DNA of 64,000 nt from Dermacentor variabilis (Eukaryota; Arthropoda; Arachnida; Ixodida; Ixodidae). Positions 1 to 11,340 of this stretch are shown piece by piece. Below the pieces are notes generated by a model. It searched no databases. It saw only the letters and a list, made by a program, of their open reading frames with translations, and had not been told where the DNA came from. Position 1 is the first letter of the stretch. Every line of letters begins with the position of its first letter. The position numbers and the translations under genes were made by a program. Where the stretch lies: the NCBI RefSeq assembly GCF_050947875.1, contig NC_134574.1:104020969-104084968 (forward strand), in the 5' to 3' direction.

Positions 1-1965
1 ATCTGCTTTTGTAGAATCTAACGTTTTATTACGTAAGCTAGTTGCACTCGTGTCCTTGGCGATATTTGTGGTGTAAGATGAAACGCTATTCTTTGTCTAG
101 CCGTAATAATTTCAAGTATATCGATGGCTTTTACACAATTTAAGGTGTACCAATGACTTTTCTCCAAGTGCTGTATTGTTTGCACTGTTCAATCCATAAT
201 TTCTTTTTGTGAATTTCTGCTTATTGTTCTGCAGGAGAAACATGATTATCGTTTATTATAAAACAATTACGTTTGCTCAATTAGAAATCTACATACGATT
301 GTGAGACATTCAGTGCCTTTTAAACGCAAACTTGCACGCATGTTTGTACGAAATTGCCTTAGGAGGGTTCAGTGGCCTAGCCAATCAGTTGATTCAGCTT
401 GTAGCCCGTATTCCTTTGCCATATGCATTGAACAAAAAAAAAAAAACAAGCGTGAAATAAACGTAGATGTCTCTCTTACGTAAAGCGCGGCGTTATTTTT
501 GGGAAAGTTGTTCAATGCGATGTACTTGGGTATACGGGCTCTTCGCGGCATGTTACACCCCTCATTCGACGCATGGCGTATATAGCGGAAATAACGTGTT
601 TTATTTATTTATTTAGACAACTCCACAGGCCTGAGCATTGGAGTACTGCGCCAAGTGGGTATTGTGCATAAATTGCACAGCATTGCACCAATTGCAGAAC
701 CTGCATTGGTCAATCGTATGCGGGTACATGGAAATAGGAAAAAAAAAAAAAAAAAGGTGGAACGGAACACGCGGACGTATTGTGAGCAGTACTACACATA
801 AGCGTTATTTGGAAGTGAAAGCTCACAAAGGCAACACACCCTAATAAGTTATTCACCGATTTCGCAAGGGCGCCACAAAGAACTAGAAAGAAAAAAGAGG
901 TTATGAACACAACTAAGCAATACAAAGGTTAGAAAGAAACGTCAGATCATAACTCGAGATAGAAAGAATGTTACGAATACATGTAAGCAACGCAGCGATC
1001 AGGTAATGACGCAGTATTAGAATTAGAGGGTTACGAGGCATACTTCGGCGCGGAACATCCGGGTACCGAACGGTGCTTATGTCGTCGAGCTGTAGCTTAT
1101 GCGGCGGCACTCAGCAAGACATTTGCGCCTTTCTTGATAAGCATTATTATTGCATTTATCGTAACACGCGGGCGCCTTGCATGACGGCTGTCGGGGCACT
1201 GGGAAAAATAGAGTCGGGAGCCACTTCTTCATGCGTTTGTCGACAGTTGCGGTGCTTGTTGACGTGCTTGTTACATTGGTATGAGACCCGAAATGAAATT
1301 GACGGCTGCACAATGGCTTGTGCTGACACGTTGAGCAATAATCGGGCGTGTTCTTTTGCGAAGATTGGCGATAGTGATTCTATATTTAACGCGCGTCTAT
1401 CTCACGCCAATCGTTTAAAGCAAACATCATGCATTTTTATTTAAAGCTTTCTTGCTTAATTTTACAATCAAAGGCGGTGAATGTCAGCAGAGGAAAAAAA
1501 AACTATTTCGAGTGGCTGACGTAAAGATAACGCTATTTCGTATCCGCGACCAATGTCGAGGCAAGCTCCACTACTTTTTTCACATATCGTTACAATTACC
1601 AACGCCCACTCAAACAGAAAAGCTTTATGGGTAAAGAAAAGCAAAATTTTGCTTTTATAGCGTCTAGAATGCGTAGGTGATTAGAAAAAGGCTCAGCCTT
1701 ATGTGGATCTCTCGTCTAGTCCAAGCAGACACTGAGTCACTTCTTCGTGGCTTACCTGTAGTCAATGTATTGTTGAGGTCCAATTCATGGTATCTCTAAG
1801 TAACCCGGTGATGACCTTATTTATAGCGACTGTGTTATGGACATTTGATGAGATTGTGATTGATCTGCGTTAACCATGTGACGCCACTTGTAACCTGTGA
1901 ACCAACACAGGCTCCTGATTTAGGTTACCCTTACCTCACATGAAGGGCTCATAAAGGTTAGCCCC
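1..1965. other. No gene recognised
   Basis: AT-rich non-coding sequence with short homopolymer runs (poly-A near 430-445 and 739-755). I see no splice-consistent exon, no transposon domain and no tandem array. It may be the continuing intron of the minus-strand DM13 gene, whose last domain piece was not found here. Confidence 0.4.
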
Positions 1966-1969
1966 ACTG

Positions 1970-2870
1970 CTGCTACAACAACAAGAACGACAACAAGAGG
2001 CAGATCCCACGCTCTGCGGGGTGTCCGTCTGAACAAAGAACGGCAAACCTACCCGATGAGTATCGCAGCACCATCAAGGTAGGGTGTCTGCCAAGAAACA
2101 TGGACCCGAATTTACACACAGCCAGGCGGAACGCTAGGGCAAAATATGTAGGAAAATACCTAGCAACAAAAGCGAACACGGTATACATGGACGCCGCGGT
2201 ATATCCTCGATAACGAAGGGAAATAGAACAAAGAGTCGTCGCTGCAGTAATAAACTCGGACTATAGGGAAATCGCTTGAGAGTGGGCACGGGATTGTACG
2301 GTAACCGAGGGAGAGGAAATGGCTGTTGCACTAGCAGCTGTGGGGGGCTACCGCACAAATAGATCCCTTATAATTATAACAGACTCCAAGGAAGCATGCC
2401 GAAACTGCATTAACGGCAGAATCGGTCAAAAAGCGCTCCAAAACTTCCTCCGCGCTGGCCAACAGAATAAACGCATTAGACACACCATCTTTTGGGTACC
2501 GGGGCACACTGAGATTGAGGGCAACCAAAGAGTTGATAGGATCGCTCGCGAGCATAGAAACCGAGCGGACCTAAACAGAGATACTGAGGATTTGATGACG
2601 CTGATCCCAACGTACTCTGACGTACTAAATTACCATAGAGGGACGAGGATCAGATATCCCCCGCCCCACAATACACTCACTCAAGAACAGGCAGTTTACT
2701 GGCGAAAGCTGCAGACAGCAACTTTCCTAAATTTACATATATTATGCAAAATGTTCCCAAGTCAATACAGGGACACATGCCCGTGGTGTGGCGCAATACC
2801 CACACTTTATCACATCACATGGGAGTGCAATACGAATAAGGCATTCCACAAATCGCCGCAGTCGCCGCAG
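1970..2870 (+). mobile_element. I-like LINE 3' fragment (RNase H and zinc knuckle)
   Basis: This is the 3' part of a non-LTR retrotransposon ORF2. A linker (LPRNMDP...ARRNARAKY, about 2085-2150) leads into RNase H: first Asp in TVYMDAA (about 2178-2200), TDSKEAC near 2381-2401, and WVPGHTEIEGN with the catalytic His near 2500. A Cys-rich knuckle of the form CPWCGAIPTLYHITWEC follows at about 2778-2828. A stop follows VYPR near 2210, and similarity ends near 2860, so the copy is dead and truncated at both ends. The linker and the knuckle resemble those of the minus-strand LINE at 41.3-43.3 kb, suggesting the same family. RNase H cleaves RNA in RNA/DNA hybrids during retrotransposition. Confidence 0.85.
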
Positions 2871-3902
2871 TGTCACTTCGGCGCTTCGGTGACGAACGCG
2901 CCTGTCAAATCGTCGAAGGAGAAAACACGAGAGAGTGCCGGCCCCGACATCGGTATGTAAATCTTCCGACGCCACAAAGACTGCCATGCGACAAGACGTG
3001 CTGCTCAAAGAGCTAGTTGGGCTTAGTCATAGAGTTTCATGCAATAGTTACTATAGGGAACTCTGGCGCTAGTGTCTACGGCAGATGAAGTGACCCAGCG
3101 TGAGAATTATATGGGAATCGCGTGGATTTGCCGAAACATCGTCTCTCTGGCTTCGAGCGGCTTCGCGACATGGGTAAACTCGTCATTTTCTACATTGTAC
3201 CGCGTATTAAAAAGATAAACAAGCATTATTGAAATTGTCCGACGGCAGGATTCGAGGACATAGCCTCCAGCATAGAAGCATGACATTGAAAGCATTGCGC
3301 CACGAATGCATGCGTCGACGAGCGATATGAAACGCCCTTATGAATTTATCGCGGGCATGGCAGTGCCTTGAGATGCTTGGCGCGTTTCGATTTGGCCACC
3401 TCGCCAAGCTCAATCGTTGCAATTAGTACCGATTGTGCGTGTTCGCAGCATCTTCTGCACTTCGACAAGTATAGATTGATGTGAAATGTATGACAATGAA
3501 AGCAAATAAAGCATACGAAGCCGCAAGAACGTCTGAATCCACAAGCAGGAAGGTCAGACAAATCCACGTATTCTCATCATTCCCGTGGTGGGTTAACGAC
3601 TGCAGCGCCAGAGTTCCCTCTATAGCATATTGTCGCAAACTCTATGGCGTGAACAGAAGTACATGTGCCATTGAGGCCACGTACTCCTCCGACTACAGAA
3701 ATAGAAAGACCACGCAACAATATACTCTTCAGCGAAAGAAAGAGGCGCTTGAAAGCGTGTATTTTTTTTTTTACCAAGGATATTTAGGTTACTTTCGCTG
3801 TTTCATTTCGGCAGATACCAGAGGCTGGCGATCGGGAAATCTGCAGGCTTAGTAAGTATGCTGTCCTGTTTCGAGCTATTCGGCAAAACAACAACGCCCA
3901 CA

Positions 3903-3903
<1 letters not shown>
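2871..3903. other. No gene recognised
   Basis: Intronic or intergenic sequence. A minus-strand search by eye for the missing C-terminal piece of the DM13 domain (an N-F-G type motif after an acceptor) was negative. Nothing else can be supported. Confidence 0.35.
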
Positions 3904-3938
<35 letters not shown>

Positions 3939-4069
3939 ACAAACAAACAAACAAACAAACAAACAAACAAACAAACAAACAAACAAACAAACAAACAAAC
4001 AAACAAACAAACAAACAAACAAACAAACAAACAAACAAACAAACAATCAAACAAACAAACAAACAAACA
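3904..4069. repeat. (CAAG)n-(CAAA)n microsatellite
   Basis: A compound tetranucleotide array of about 166 bp: CAAG units, then CAAA units, with one CAAT interruption near 4045. It lies about 45 bp past the donor of DM13 exon 4, inside the following intron. Long open frames here on both strands are by-products of the 4-bp period. Confidence 0.98.
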
Positions 4070-4117
4070 CCAAGAACACGAGCAGCAGAAACACCACATT
4101 GGTGCAGCACCACTTAC

Positions 4118-4220
4118 CCCAAACTGTTTGCAGTAGATGCCCAGGGACTTGTACGCGGTGATCTTCTTGGGCAGCGTCAGTCGCACCTCGGCGTTCGTGT
4201 AGGCCTTCAATACTTTGTCG
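4118..4220 (-). CDS. DM13 gene exon 4
   Basis: 103 nt, ending in phase 0 at the consensus donor GGG|GTAAGT. It encodes DKVLKAYTNAEVRLTLP and SLGIYCKQFG, including the conserved DM13 cysteine. The acceptor CTCGTAG has almost no natural pyrimidine tract: a (CAAT)n array begins 19 bp upstream of the exon, and a (CAAA)n array lies about 45 bp past the donor. Confidence 0.88.
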
Positions 4221-4238
4221 CTACGAGGTGACCATGGG

Positions 4239-4324
<86 letters not shown>

Positions 4325-6277
4325 CTGTCTGCTTGCTTCCGCTTAGCGTGTCTGCCCCCTCGCAGGGTAGTCGAGAAAATCATTTTCCACTGAAGCTGGC
4401 GCCTTCATTATTTCCGTGGCAGCTCCTCGACATTATTCTACTCCAGGATTACGTACGAGCCAAAACATCCATCTACGCAGTTTTGACTCTACCTGCACGT
4501 GCTGTGCGCTCGATACGCACCTTCCGTGTTCGTCGAGAAGCTTGTCCGCGTTGTTGTCCAGTTCCGTATTGAAGCCGCCCCAGAAGTACGCCGCTGCGAA
4601 TGGCCAAATCATGCGATCATGTCGAAAGGATTCGTTGGCGCTATGCGGCACGTGCAGTACGAGCACAGAAACTATGCTTAGAGGAGCACTGACATGAAAA
4701 TATTGTGCCCCGATGAATTTCTTTCTGCCCTTTTGGATGGCTATCTACCTAATATTTACGGCACGATCGAATTTGATGAAACAGGCAAGAAATAAACAAT
4801 GACAAGAACCTCCTTAACGACCCGGCCGAAATGCGTGTCCGGTCAACACCACCTAGACAAGAGAAGGCCTGAGCGCTAGGCGAGTGACGTCACGGAGAAG
4901 AGGCCGGCGGCGTCCTCGGGGACACGGGTTGAATGAAGGGATCGTGCCCTTACGGGCAACGTTAACCAGAGCGAAGTTATTGTTTTTTTAAGCATATTTG
5001 AGCAGATGGCCTGCAGAGAACAGAGGGTGTTCCAAGATTATTTTATTTATGTCAAGCTATTTACGTGCTGCATTATTAAAAAAGCCCGTCCATAAATAAT
5101 GAGATGGTTCAACCTTAGAACTGAGAGCGAATTTCGGGTAAATGATGACAGGGAGCATGGCTATATTGAAAAGTCACAGTGATGCCCTCTCTTTGCCTTG
5201 ATTTATCATCGGCGCCAAAGTGTTTGCCGTTCATTCGACCACAAGAGTACTTCAACAAAATGTTAGCACTGCACCATAACACATATCTCATGACAACTTC
5301 ACTGGCGTGCCCTTCTTCACATTTGGGACACATGTATTTATTCCAGTCTAGATTTGGCTGTAAACGAATAATATCGCTTTCGAGGCATTATTACATACAG
5401 TACCGCAGTCCACATATTTACAACACCTCAAATGAGTTTAGCAATGTAGATACAAAATCTTCGTGCAACTATTTAGAAAGAAACAGCTCCCTTATTCCGC
5501 AAAATTCCGGCTTTTCTCTTCTTTGCCTTAGTATTGGTACCCAATATTCCCTCATTGATCTTGCGGAAACATGGATGCATGATTTTTCGGCCCCGATTTG
5601 TAATTGCTCCAGCAATCGGGCCCGCAGAACTTGGTAGGCATATCCTGGCATGAACGTAATCCCCATTCCGCGGCAATGAAGGCTTGCCGGACACACAACC
5701 GCAATCGCAGCACAAGCGCAGAGACTACATGCACGGTTAACGTCCAGAAAAACATCCGTGGTTCCTCAGTGGCTATGGTGTTGGGCTGCCGAGCACGAGG
5801 TAGCGGGATCGAATACCGGCCACGGCGGCCGCATTTCGACGGGAGCGGGTGGGGAGGCAGGGAATGCGAAAACAACCGTGTACTTAGATTTAGGTGCACG
5901 TTAATGAACCCCAGGTGGTCGAAATTCCCGGAGGAACGGCGTGCCTCATAACAGAAAGTGGTTTTGGCACGTAAAACCCCATAATTTAACGTTCAGAAAG
6001 AAACTGCGCTCGGGAGCATGTCGCAGCATGCCACGACTCTTCTAACCCCGAAGCTATCCAAGGAGCCGCAGGGTTCCCGCAACTAATCGAATTGTTATCG
6101 CCGCCGTCGCACACTCGGTCTCATTTTCAACACAGGCTCGTAGCTTCGTAGCACGCTGCATGGAACTTCTATGTAGGTGTCTTTTGCGTGACGTAGCTCA
6201 AGGGAAGAGGGTACAGCCAGTACGCCTTAAGTTCTCTAGAGGGTGTCGGTCCGACGCGGCGCGGCTTCGGACGTGAA

Positions 6278-6308
<31 letters not shown>

Positions 6309-7156
6309 GAGGCTCATCACCTGCCCGAAAGCGTACGCGGCGGTGTCGCAAACAATTCTAAGGGCTCCTGAAGCAATTTTGATTATTTTATACAAACGTG
6401 CTGAGTCGTTAGGGTAGGTCCTTCTAATTATTAAGTGGCACATTTAAGCGTCACGCGTTAAGCATGCTATTCGCCATAAAATTTGAACGTGCATCGCTAC
6501 CAATCGCAGCGGCGCCGCTATCCCTGAGTTTTCAGCCGCGCCATCACCATCTTAGCGGAGAAGCGTGACGTCAGTCGGGTGGGCTATCCGTCTTACTGCC
6601 CACGTTAGAAAGTACAGGAAGCTGAAGTTGCATGCTGAAATTCAACAGCAAGAAACTTGTCTCGTTCGATGAGAAAGGCAAATAGCCTTGTTACTAAAGC
6701 ACTTACGCCCTGATAAGGAGCTCAATAAAATGCCTACAGGTTCTTTACACAGTGTGCGCAGCCCCGAGTCCATGGACTGCGCTAAGTACCTTCCATGCCA
6801 CGCAGCTGTTCGCCTGACCATTGAACCCGTCATACAATCAAAATATTACTTACAGAAACAATTTTCGACATTAATCTTCCCATTTTTGCCTCCCTGCACT
6901 GCTGAGTAAGTATTGTCGCTTTCTGAAAGTATGCAAATTCAGTCGCCAAGTGGCAGTCCTGGTTATCGGTGATCGCATACAGATGACGAGATAGTGCTGC
7001 CACACTAATGCGTCACTCCGATCGTTTCGTTCTCAGTAGATTTAGACCAGCGACGTGTTTTGTACAATACTCTTCGGTAAACGAAAAGAAAACCTCATAT
7101 TTTCCTCATATTTATTGAGGAAAATTAACTTAATTCCTAAATAAATAAATAAATGA

Positions 7157-7190
<34 letters not shown>

Positions 7191-10100
7191 CCTCTCTCTC
7201 GCATTGGTATGTGTCGTAATACTTTTCCTTTTCTTGGTTGTGAATGTAGACTGTGCGAAAAGTCACTCTAGCCATCGTCGCTTGTCTTGCGATGCGCGAA
7301 ACGGAAAATTATCGCGGGCGGAGACAATTAGCGAGATACAAGGTGGTAAGTATGAGCGATACCCACCGGGTCCTTTGCCATCGTAGTTGAGGCCGGTGAT
7401 GACGACGCTGGTATCGTTGGCGGCGTGCACGGTGCCAGTGAAGCCGTGCGCTTTCGTTTTTACGGCGCCGATAGTCTTGCCGTAGTACACGCTCGAGACG
7501 CCTGCGAGAAGACAGCGGGGAGGCCGGGCCCATCAGAGGCCGCGTACTCACGCAACAACTGACCACGCATGGCCAGGCCAGCAACACTGGCCAGGCCAGC
7601 AACACGGCCAGCAACACTGTCCAGCAACACTGGCCAGGCCAGCAACACGGCCAGCAACACTGTCCAGGAAGCACCTGACGCTGCTTCCTGGACAGTGTTG
7701 GTAGCCTGGCGAAAAAGTCGCAGTATTTAGCCAGTTTTTTCTTTTGTCACCTAAACGACGACATTGATTTTTGGCTTTGGAGCCGTGGGGATTTCAATAG
7801 CGACCTTGTTTAGTGATGCAAATGACCAGTAAATTGTCCTGGAATGATAGCTCAACGGACTTTCGTTAATCTCAATGCGCCACCAATCTCTTATTTCAAG
7901 GGACCATTCAGGCGGCTTCATTCATCTCTACTTTTGGAAGAAAACAAACCGAAGAGCTAGTCAGAGAGCCAACTGGATCCATCAAGGCTATACTTTTCTA
8001 GGCTAAACACAATGTTAAGATGATGCCATTATATATATAATGAAGTTTTTGTTTCCCCTTTTCCCAGTGCCGTCAATTATTCATCAGCTCAACGTGTAAT
8101 CTAAAGCTGTCGTTCGCAATGTAATCAACAAGTAGTCGAGGCAGGAGTAAAACACAGAAAAGGTGAAGTTTCCACCTAGCCATCATCATAATCATCACTT
8201 GGCAATTTTACGTCAAAAACGCAATATTCGGGGGCGCAACCCAGTGGCCTCGTACATATAGTTTTTCCCGATGACTCTGCTAATAGACACTGCTAGCGCA
8301 GGGGACAAACAACTCGGTTGAATATTTAAAAAAATATAGAAGCGCATATCCCACGAACTCCTGGAATTATTGTTGCGCGATGCCGGTAACTAGCTATCAG
8401 CACTGTTTGCAGTTCTAAAATGGGTCACCAGATGGCGAAAGATGTCCGCACACGGTAGAGTTAGTGTAGATGCTGCCAAAGGTAAGCACATGCAGTAATT
8501 CTAGTATAAGGTAGGGAGCCGTATAAGGCGAGCAACTCTGTATTGACAACGTGAAGGTGACGGCACAACGGCGACGAAAGTGTGGCGGCTTTATGCACGA
8601 CACCGCTTCATTGTACTGCGGCGAAAGGACGTTACAACATGTTTCGTTACGACATGGACCCATGCTCATTGTCACATTGCGTCTCGATGATGCACTGCTT
8701 ACTGAAGGAGAAGAATGGGGGAAAACTGGTGCGCTCCGGCATTTGTGCGCAAATTGTTCCGATACGACACGACGCACGCGCCAAGCGATTCGAGCCAGCT
8801 TGCGCGTGGCATGGGGAGTGTTGAGCTTCATATTCGCATATTTCCATGGTGCATTCGTAACCTGGTGGGTAGAGCATCGATTTGCTGCGCTGCTGCCCTT
8901 TCGTTCAGAGCCCACAATTGGTCAGGTGATTTTTTTTCCTTATTGACAGGCTCCAAACGAGGCGACTCAGGATTCTACCAACTGTTAAGTGTACCGTAAG
9001 AAGCCAACTACGGTTCCTATTTATGGAGAAGCCTGCTTACAGAATGTTCTTTGAAAAATTCAGAAACTGATTTCTGAAGCCGAATGCCGCTCTAAATGGC
9101 CCCAAGTCAACGAAAGAATGGCATGAATACCGTGATTACTACAATAAAGGCTACCAGCTATGATAGTTCAGTTTCTGTGGCGTTATACCTGCAGGGCAGG
9201 GGTTCGCTTCCCCATCTTGGCTGCCTCATTCCCCCAGAAGGCGACGAAGCGCAAGGGTAAGGTTAAGTGAGCCTCAGTTTGTCGAGAATAATCTGGAACC
9301 TTCTATTACCGAATACGAACATAAAAGTAATTCCCCTTTAATTTTGCTAGAAGTATTTTCCTGCTGCTAACTGCACGCGTGGCAAATGAAGAAATACGCA
9401 TACTAGATGAAACAAAACAAAACTTTTCTATTCTGACGGCGGCTTTCCACTCAACGAAAAATAGCTGAATATTCCACTTTGTAGTCTTGGACTGAGTGGA
9501 TCTACTGCTGTTGCAAGTTCACTCGGAGCCATGGTAAGCCATAGGAACGTTCGCCGAATCATATATAATCGCGTTTGAAAGAAAAAGAAAAGAAGAGTAA
9601 ACAGGAATATCTCGCCGATGTTCAATTACTTATTCATTCGTTATCATATTTCCGTCCTTGGATTTCACCTTCACAGATCATAAAATCATAATACTAAAAA
9701 GTCCAACTTGATATGTTATAACTGCAGATTGAGTTTAAGATCGCTGAGTTACTCTTTAGCATGACCAGATCATTGCGTTACTATTATTTTACGTTCTTAT
9801 TTCTTGTTGTCCTTTAATGGCCTACTACTGTAAAACGCATTGCGTTATTTATGATATTTTTTTAAGTATCTCAATTTATATTTTCTTGCAGTATACTAAC
9901 TGGTTCGTGCACCATGCCTCGCACGGGGCGTGTGAATTGTTAAAGATATCATCATAAAAAAAAAGCAACACGAGCATAGGCACCTGACAAATGAATGTTC
10001 TCGTTGCGCTCCTGCCGAATAAGTTCGCAAAAGATGTATAGAAGGGCGAAAATGGCAACAATGTGGCGCACTGCATGAGGAAAGAGGCAGAGAACATATC

Positions 10101-10256
10101 GGAAGTACACGTGGAATAGCTCGTCTTGCTTTTCTTACAGCGTTTTCCCGACGCCGTGACACACGAGGAGGCGTAATGTATCAGAAGCGTACCTTGCGGG
10201 TTAGTGCACAGCAAGAGGCCCACGAGGTGTAGCCAGCGAGCCACGGTGTGAGGCAT
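4118..10256 (-). CDS. Secreted DM13-domain protein gene (4 exons, 3' end missing)
   Basis: A gene read from four minus-strand exons: 10256-10193, 7501-7367, 4593-4521 and 4220-4118. Phases match throughout (1, 1, 2, 0) and all introns are GT-AG. The frame gives 125 residues: signal peptide 1-21, then most of a DM13 domain (about 24-125). Family hallmarks are visible: KAHGFTGTV, LNYDGKGP, AAYFWGG, AEVRLTLP, and SLGIYCKQFG with Cys121, the nearly invariant DM13 cysteine. DM13 occurs in Skeletor-like proteins together with DOMON domains and is thought to be extracellular and possibly redox-active. The domain's last strands (usually N-F-G-x-V) and any DOMON part are not seen, so at least one exon lies to the left, perhaps outside the window. 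The family call rests on motif recognition and clean splicing; the exact orthologue is unknown. Confidence 0.85.
4239..4324. repeat. (CAAT)n microsatellite
   Basis: About 21 perfect units immediately upstream (in gene orientation) of DM13 exon 4. On the gene strand it reads (ATTG)n and occupies the usual branch-point region. Confidence 0.98.
4521..4593 (-). CDS. DM13 gene exon 3
   Basis: 73 nt, phase 1 in and phase 2 out. Acceptor CATTCGCAG, donor GGAAG|GTGCGT. It encodes AAYFWGGFNTEL and continues to LLDEHG, the middle of the DM13 domain, where the family usually has D-A-Y-F-W and a D-E-x-G turn. It joins both neighbours without a frame break. Confidence 0.88.
4600..5756. other. DM13 intron 2, no further feature
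   Basis: Single-copy-looking intron sequence. No exon with both splice sites and a sensible frame is visible on either strand. Confidence 0.4.
5757..5991 (+). mobile_element. tRNA-derived SINE, family A, copy 1
   Basis: A full-length short retroposon. The head has a tRNA-like A box (CTCAGTGGCTATGGTG) and B box (GGGATCGAATACC). The body carries the family core TTAGATTTAGGTGCACGTTA and GGTTTTGGCACGTAAAACCCC and ends in ATAATTTA. Imperfect target duplications flank it (TTAACGTCCAGAAA before, TTAACGTTCAGAAA after). Pol III transcribes such elements and LINE machinery mobilises them. The family resembles the Ruka-type SINEs described from ixodid ticks; the name is my suggestion. It sits in DM13 intron 2, antisense to the gene. 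Confidence 0.85.
6005..7137. other. DM13 intron 2, mostly featureless
   Basis: Contains a (GA)n run at about 6279-6305 that creates Ser/Leu-rich spurious frames. Otherwise nothing is recognised. Confidence 0.4.
7138..7187. repeat. (AAAT)n microsatellite
   Basis: About 12 units with one GATA interruption. It may be a retroposon tail, but no retroposon body can be identified beside it. Confidence 0.9.
7367..7501 (-). CDS. DM13 gene exon 2
   Basis: 135 nt, residues 22-66 and the first base of codon 67. The acceptor follows a pyrimidine tract (CTTCTCGCAG) and the donor is CCCG|GTGGGT. It contains the start of the DM13 fold: VYYGKTIGAVKTKAHGFTG and LNYDGKGP. NDT at residues 50-52 is a possible N-glycosylation sequon. 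Confidence 0.88.
7566..7700. repeat. Short minisatellite ending in a perfect hairpin
   Basis: Irregular tandem units built from CCAGCAACACTG and GGCCAGG (about 7570-7665). The array ends in an 18-bp perfect inverted repeat: CAACACTGTCCAGGAAGC at 7655-7672 and its reverse complement at 7683-7700, with a 10-nt loop. It lies 65-200 bp upstream of the DM13 exon 2 acceptor in gene orientation. Confidence 0.9.
7701..10192. other. DM13 intron 1; two possible tRNA-like SINE heads
   Basis: No coding exon found. Two stretches look like decayed tRNA heads: 8858-8925 (GGTGGGTAGAGCATCG, then TTCAGAGCCC) and 9168-9230 (GATAGTTCAGTTTCTGTGG, then GGGGTTCGCTTCCCC). Both have A/B-box spacing like SINEs, but no clear body or target duplication was found. 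Confidence 0.35.
10193..10256 (-). CDS. DM13 gene exon 1 (signal peptide)
   Basis: It encodes MPHTVARWLHLVGLLLCTNPQ and the first base of a Gly codon. A short basic N-region and a Leu-rich core fit a secretory signal. The donor is CAAG|GTACGC. The chosen ATG has G at -3; an in-frame ATG lies 24 nt upstream at 10280, adding eight polar residues before the hydrophobic core, so I prefer the inner one. The untranslated leader runs into a dispersed repeat upstream. Confidence 0.75.
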
Positions 10257-10317
10257 GGCCGACGTGAGCGATGGGAACATGTTGTGAAGAGGGAGCAGGA
10301 GACCGTCTTGTCTTGTC

Positions 10318-10440
10318 TTGTGTCCCAGACAGTGGCGCGTACCCACTATGGGGGATTGGGCAAGAAGCAGGCGGTTGTCCGTAAGGTTAGAGGTATAGAG
10401 AAACTAGATTTGAATAGTGGAGCGTGGGACGATAGAACTG
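10318..10440 (+). repeat. Dispersed repeat, copy 1
   Basis: Shares CCCACTATGGGGGATTGG, AAGAAGCAGGCGG and AACTAGATTTGAATAGTG with copies at about 10715-10800 and 13975-14085. It begins about 60 bp upstream of the DM13 start codon, so it overlaps the probable promoter or 5' leader of that gene. Its nature (LINE 5' region or small non-autonomous element) is unknown. Confidence 0.7.
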
Positions 10441-10714
10441 TAATTTGGACTTGCAATGAAAGTATTGGTAAGAATTTTGATAAAATAATTTAACGTAAAG
10501 AAATGAAGTAATAGAAACTATGGATAATTGTAGAAAATCAGCAAGGTACTCTTTTTTGTCTCTCTAATAAAATTGTAAACAGCAAGAAAAGCATCCCTGT
10601 GACTGGTTCCCAGTGAAGTTGCCCCAAAAGAGAGAATGTTTGTCGAGGTTAGTGATAGGCCAAGTTTGGTAAATGAGTATTCTAATATTCTTGCAGGCTG
10701 GTTTGGTTGTTCTT

Positions 10715-10800
10715 CTTCTTCTTGTCTTGTCTTGCTTCCAGATGCTCGCCCATACCCACTACGGTGGATTGGCCAAGAAGCAGCGTCCTGCCTGGCTAGA
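10715..10800 (+). repeat. Dispersed repeat, copy 2 (partial)
   Basis: Contains CCCACTACGGTGGATTGGCC and AAGAAGCAG, matching the core of the copy at 10318; similarity stops after the core. Confidence 0.65.
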
Positions 10801-11340
10801 AAAACTACCCCCTTGCAAAGCAATTCTTGGTAGTCTTCGTCGACCGCGGTCTGGAAACGCGAGAACAGCTGAGAGAATTTCTGAAGCAGGCGATGACGAT
10901 GGCGATGGTTTTTGAAAATTACGAAGATGCTCTGACCTCTCGTGGTGAAGAGTGAACGGATGTTCTTTTAAAAGTACAAGAGTCTTACGGGCACTTACTT
11001 TTTCCGGTGTATCATTGTGTTATGTTTATGAGAAACTGGAAGGAGCAACTATTGGCGTTTTTTTTTTGTTTTGTTACGTGGAAGGTGACCGCAAAGGTCC
11101 TATTGAGCGGCGTGCCGACGCTTAACGTAGAGCGCCAATGCACTTTTTCGTGGAAACCAATGGGACGCAATTTATGCCTAGGGGGACGTCACTATGTCCT
11201 AGAAAACCTAGGAAAACAACAGTGCTGGCGCACTCTGTCACTTCGAACAACCTGATAAAAAAGAAACCTAGAGGAAGAAACTTCCACTAGAAAAATAAAT
11301 ATTCTCCTGAATGGATAAGTGGCACTCGTGGAGAGTGAGA

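Noticed and set aside
3784..4249. Long frames rich in Cys-Leu-Phe-Val and Asn-Lys-Gln-Thr
   Set aside because: They are translations of (CAAA)n and (CAAT)n. Only the 34 codons of DM13 exon 4 inside one of them are real.
8415..8946. Long overlapping frames on both strands in DM13 intron 1
   Set aside because: No family resemblance and no splice fit with the gene; probably a decayed repeat.
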